DNA of 64,000 nt. It comes from Diphasiastrum complanatum (Eukaryota > Streptophyta > Lycopodiopsida > Lycopodiales > Lycopodiaceae). The stretch lies in NCBI GenBank assembly GCA_029204225.1, contig CM055092.1, forward strand, positions 10,381,806 to 10,445,805. The letters are read 5' to 3'. Shown piece by piece: positions 47,801 to 53,800 of this stretch. Both the position numbers and the translations under genes were made by a program. The notes below the pieces were generated by a model, which saw nothing but the letters and a program-made list of their open reading frames with translations, was not told the DNA's origin and ran no database searches. How positions within the stretch are numbered: position 1 is the stretch's first letter; every line of letters starts with the position of its first letter.

Positions 47801-50800
47801 TGAGCTGGTCATGATCTCATCTCCATTTTGAGATGAGGCACGATCCATTGTTGTGGGCCTACAACCTATCTACACTATCCTGTGCCTTACAAATCGACAA
47901 GGGGGCATGTTAGGCCTTCTTTGTGAGTTCATGGACAAGTTGGGCAAGCAGCTACAGCAGTGTACAACCATCAGCCTAGAGAGGTATTATAGTTATGAAG
48001 TTCATGATGCATGTCAGCAAACTTGATTACTTGCAAGATTACATTTAGAATCTTTCGTCAAGTTAGCTCACAAAAGAATGGAAGTGTCTCTAACTGTATG
48101 GCTTATAGAAGGATTTAGAAATTAGAATAGAACGAGTTACTAAAAACAAGAATAATTGATAAACGACAATTGTTTATTCTCCAAATGTTTACAGCACACA
48201 CAAGCTTCTTGTCATATTAGTTTCATATATTTCCAAGAAACCATAGGATGGTGAAAAATAAAATATTTAAGAAAAAAGAGTATTCAATACTTCAGGGTTC
48301 TATACCGTACAAACTAGTTTTGTTCACCTTGCTATTTGATAGCATACTCCAACTCCACCTCTTTAAAGTTACATGTTCTCATGGGGTTTCCTGAAGTACA
48401 TATATGCATCTCTTCTTGTTATTTTTGCTGGCTCAACTAGTTATGGACTCGACTCATTACATTCGCCATGTCCATTTACATTTACTTTACTTTATGCATA
48501 AGCAGGCTTTGAGCCCTTTTTTATTCATTATTTGACATTTAGACTATATGGTTGGCCTTGGGCCCTATTATTGACATTTAGACCATATTATTGGCCTTGG
48601 GCCCTATGATTCACTATATTGGTTATTTGGTCATATTACTGAGAGTGGGGGCCTTCTTGGAGGGTGCACTATTTTCCCTCTCAGTTTGGCCCTAGCCACT
48701 GGAAGCTTCCTTTTAGGGCTTCCTCTTGGCTATAAGTAGGGATGATATGATCTCCTTCTTTAGTCTGTTTAAGCTTTCTCTCTCCTGCTTTCTAGGGTTA
48801 AGTCTTGCTTATGTGATGCTTTCATAGACTAAATCTAGATCAGCCGTGGCTACGTTCATAACTTGGTATCAGAGCACTTTCCTGAGCATCTCCATTGAGC
48901 AGATTTTTCTCTCACAGGAGGGCGCCCATCTTCAACTTGGATCTTCACCATTTTTCAGCCAGATCTTCAACATTTCTCCACACTTGTCTTGCAGATTTTC
49001 ACGACGGATCGGAGGAGGACAGGCGCCCACTTGCTGCCCATTTCTAGCGCCCTCTTGTTGGCTGCCTACTGCTGCATTTTCAGCCTTTTTCCTCCCCTAT
49101 TTTGGGCGCCCTACTGCCTCCTATTTGCTGCCCTATTGGGCGCCCTCATGCTTGTTGACCAGCGCCTTACTGCTCCTTCCTTTGCTGAAAATTTCTGCTT
49201 TTTGCTGCCCCTATTCGCCACCTTCCATCAGCCACTCCTAGCGCCCTACCAACCCATCTTTTTGATCCAATTTTTTTTTTGCCGTTTACTACCTCTCTTG
49301 GACGCCCACACTCCACCATAGCTGGCGCCCTACATCCGCCTCAATTTCACCCTCACCCTCACCCTCACCCTCATATCCCGGACAATACAAACACGCCCAG
49401 ATGCTTAGAAAGCCACTCCCACCCAACTTCATTCCGCATCGGGATTGCTCCCCATCTTTATCGCAAACTTTTTTTTTTACCCTTGAAGGGCGATCTCTGA
49501 TTTTTTAGCCTTGTTTCCTCGCTGCCCATACCTCCTTTTTGTTATCACTTCCTTTCCTTGGCTGCTCCCTTTCCAACCCCATAGTCCATTATTGTTTCCC
49601 ATACTTTTACCCACCATTTACTCCACGTTGTCGGGCCCTTAGCATCTTTTTTGGAGGCTGCCCGGTACCTTGACATATCGCCGCTATTTTTCAGCTCACT
49701 TCCGGTTGCGGTTACGAGGTATTTCTTACTTAGTTGTCCTTTCCGTTCATCTTACATCGCGAGTTCTATTGTGTCTTTTCATTGGCGTGCCTGTTGTGAC
49801 GACTTATGTCCTCTCCTTCAGTTCGTCCAATTGTTTAGCACATTTCTTTTCTCGCTTACTTTTTCTTCCTCATGGCTAGCTCACCCACTACACCTGCGAG
49901 TCATTCCGGACCTTTAGATGAACAGTTTGCTGATATGCGTGACTCTCTTACTCTCCTCAGTAGTCGTTTCGACCAAATGATGACCGGTTTTACCACTCTA
50001 CAGACCGGCTTTGCCACTATGCAATCACAGATTGATTCCTTACAGCCACATGGACCTGGAAAAGCCCATGTTCATTCATCATTTGGGTCTCCATTTATAC
50101 TTCCATCCTCGTCTACTTCCTTTGGCGGTGGGCCTCATTTTCCACCTAACCCACCACCCGGTTTTCCACGTCCTACAGCTCCTGAGTCACATTTTCCACG
50201 ACATCTAGCTCCTGAGCCACATTTTGCTCGAGATTTTCGTGATCGGGTAAAGCTTGCCACCTATTCTGGTTCCTCTGACGGGAACTTGTTAGAGAATTGG
50301 TTTGCAAAGCTTGATACTTATTTTCAGATTTACCCTAAGACTGATCCTCAGAAGATCCAGTTAGCCGCCTTACATTTAGATGGACATGCTGCCACTTGGT
50401 GGCGGGTCTACCGACTTGACCCTGATCGGGACGGTCTCCAGTTATGGCACCTTTCGTCGTGATCTTCGTCATGCTATGATTGACCCTCAGTGGCTGAGCC
50501 GCCAGCGTGATATATTCCGTAGTCTTACTCAGACTGGTGATCTTTCTTCCTATACAGATCAGTTTATGGACCTTTCCTACCTCTTTACAGATCTTCAGCC
50601 CATCGAGCTTATTTCTCGCTACATTGCTGGACTTCGTGGTGCTCTACGATACGATGTCTCTTCTTTCCGTCCACCCACACTTGTTGAGGCCATGTCCCTT
50701 GCTAGTACTTTACAGCATAAGTACCATGATCCTGCTCCCTTTCGCTTTTCCCGACCCCGTCCATCTCTTTCACCTCTACCATCTCCGGCCCCATCTGCCC

Positions 50801-53800
50801 CATCCACTGTCGTCCCGACCTCTTCTCTTACTTCTCCCGCTCCTCGCCCTCTGCCTCCTTGTCCTGCTTTTGTCCGACATTACACGTCTGCAGAGTTCGC
50901 TGACATTCAGCAGAAGCGTCTTTGCTTTTGTTGTAAGAGTCCTGACCACATTGCCCGTGATTGCCGCCAGCCCCTGCCTACTTCTACTGCTGTTTTCTAC
51001 CATGAGGGCACTACCCCAGATGAGTCCGACATCTACATTCATATATCTGATGAGCCTGATCTATCTCCTGAGCCTTCTACTGATTTACTTCCTGCTACTT
51101 GCCATGCTCAGCTTGCTTATGCTACCTGGACAGGGTGCCCCGGTCCTCGCTCCATTCGGCTACGTGTGCGCATTACTGGTCGTGAGTATATTGCTTTAGT
51201 TGATACCGGCAGCACTCATTCCTTTATCAGCAGTTATGTTCTCAGCCGGATACGCGCTTCACCTATTCCTGCTCCACAGCCTCTCACAGTCGAGGTTGCC
51301 AGTTCTCACTCATTTCCTAGTTCTCAGATGTTTCAGGGATTATCCTACCGCATTGGTGATTTTTCTGGACAGGCAGATCTTTATATCATTCCTCTGGAGC
51401 GCTATGACCTTATCCTTGTTGCTGATTGGTTTGCTTCATTGGGAGCGGTTACTTTGGACCTGGCTCAGCAGACATTGACATTTGTTCATGATGCAGTGAC
51501 CCACTCACTTGCTGGTCTTGATTCTCAGGCAGATTTCCAGCTGATCAGTGGGAAGCAATTTATCCGCAGCCTACCTAAGGCTCATTGTGCAGCTTTATTA
51601 TGTGTTCAGCGTGCTGCAGCAGATTCTCCAGTGACTACCTCTCCGCCAGTGGAGTGATATTTCTATGGACTTCGTCATTGGCCTTCCCCGCACCCGTCGT
51701 GGTCACGATTCATGTATAGTGGTAGTTGACAGGTTCTCGAAACAGGCACATTTCATACCCGTCCGCAGTACTATCACAGCAGAGCAGTGTGCACGCTTGT
51801 TCCTTTCAGAGATATTTCGCCTACATGGGTTTCCTCGTACTATCCTTTCTGATCGGGATAGTAAGTTTACATCATTGTTCTGGACAGAGCTTATGCGTAT
51901 ATTGGATGTACAGCTTTTTATGGGGTCTGCTTATCATTCTACTTCTGATGGGCAGTCTGAGGTCCTTAATAGGATCCTTGAGGATTATTTGCGCCATTTT
52001 GTTACTCCTTCAGGGAAGGATTGGGATCAGCACTTATGTTTGGCAGAGTATAGCTATAACAGCTCTGTTAGTATTAGCACCGGCGTTGCACCATTTTTAT
52101 TATCTCATGGTTATGCACCTCTTTTACCTGGTATTCCTCTTCCTCCCGAGGATACACCTGTGACACTGTCTTCATTTCTATCAGGTGCTCGCGAGCTTAT
52201 TCTTCAGGCCAGTTCCCATTTGCAGCAGGTCCAGCAGCGTTATCAGGCTTCAGTTGATCGTCATCGACGTCATATTGAGTTTCATGTTGGTGATATGGTA
52301 TATCTACGCCTACGGTTTGCACGTCATCATTTTATTCAGCGCCATGCTTCTACTGAGAAGCTTGCACCACGTTATTATGGGCCTTATTGTATATTGGAGG
52401 TTCTTAGTCCAGTTACATATCGTCTTCAGCTTCCTGCTTCCACACGTGCCTGTGATATATTCCATGTCAGTTTATTACGTGCTGCTATTGAGGATGATGC
52501 TCCTCGTGATGCTGAGTTTCCTACTGCACCGGATCTCTTTCCTTTATTACCTGCTGCTATCCTTCAGGTGCGTTTGCATCATAGTCGACGCCGCCGGCAG
52601 ATTCAGTTCCTAGTCCAGTGGGATGGTCGTCCTGTTGAGGAGGCCACATGGAAGCCTATTGATGTCTTTTATCATACACCGTCACTTGCGGATCAGGCTC
52701 GTGCTCTTGCCGCACTTGTTGATTCCTCTACATCAGCTGTTGCTCCAGTTGTTACTACACCAGATGCTGTTCCAGTTGATCCTCCAGGGCTTGCTGTTAC
52801 TTGATCCAGTCCTTTATGGCAGTTGGGTCTTATTTTTGTGTCGGGGAGAGTTATGGACTCGGCTCATTACATTCGCCATGTCCATTTACATTTACTTTAC
52901 TTTATGCATAAGCAGGCTTTGGGCCCTTTTTTATTCATTATTTGACATTTAGACTATATGGTTGGCCTTGGGCCCTATTATTGACATTTAGACCATATTA
53001 TTGGCCTTGGGCCCTATGATTCACTATATTGGGTATTTGGTCATATTACTGAGAGTGGGGGCCTTCTTGGAGGGCGCACTATTTTCCCTCTCAGTTTGGC
53101 CCTAGCCACTGGAAGCTTCCTTTTAGGGCTTCCTCTTGGCTATAAGTAGGGATTTTGTGTCATTTGTTACTTGGCTTATGATATGATCTCCTTCTTTAGT
53201 CTCTTTAAGCTTTCTCTCTCCTGCTTTCTAGGGTTAGGTCTTGCTTATGTGATGCTTTCATAGACTAAATCTAGATCAGCCGTGGCTACGTTCATAACTC
53301 AGCTAAAACTTGAAAAAATACTATCTGAGACATAGATTTTGTATTTCCATGGGTGTTATTTACCAGCTGCTTTTACTCGGTTTCAAAATTATGCATGTCA
53401 TAGAATAAATAAATTTATGAATTCCTCATAGGTTTAAGGAAGAATCTGCACCTGGTCCAGATGATACATAATCTTACTATTGACGTCAACATCAGCAACA
53501 AGAAACTTATGCTATGTTTACGATGTTGCTTGCATCTCTGCATCTTGGTCAAGAGTCTAATGCATCTTCTAATTTGCAAATAAGCTTGATATTGTTCATG
53601 TTTCATTCAATTTACTTTGCTAACCAACCAATCATGCAGGGCCGCTATCTTCTTCATATTTTGTATATTGATATCTATGGGGCTCTCTCAGTCTCAACCA
53701 TTTTCACCTTGGGCAGTGGCCACAGAACAAATCACAATTATGGTCGCAGAGACTCACGGTCAAAAGATTTATTCTTATTAACTTATCAATTATTCCTCTG

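Larger units (their letters stand above)
48439..53299 (+). mobile_element. Gypsy G: LTR element without reverse transcriptase
   Basis: LTRs of 425 and 451 bp, adjacent initiator-Met primer site, repeat-rich leader, gag-protease, integrase core and chromodomain, polypurine tract. RT, RNase H and the integrase zinc-binding part are missing between 51640 and 51665. Flanks CAACT (48434-48438) and CAGCT (53300-53304) are a 5-bp target duplication with one change. The LTRs are about 98 to 99% identical apart from one indel of about 26 bp. Confidence 0.9.
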
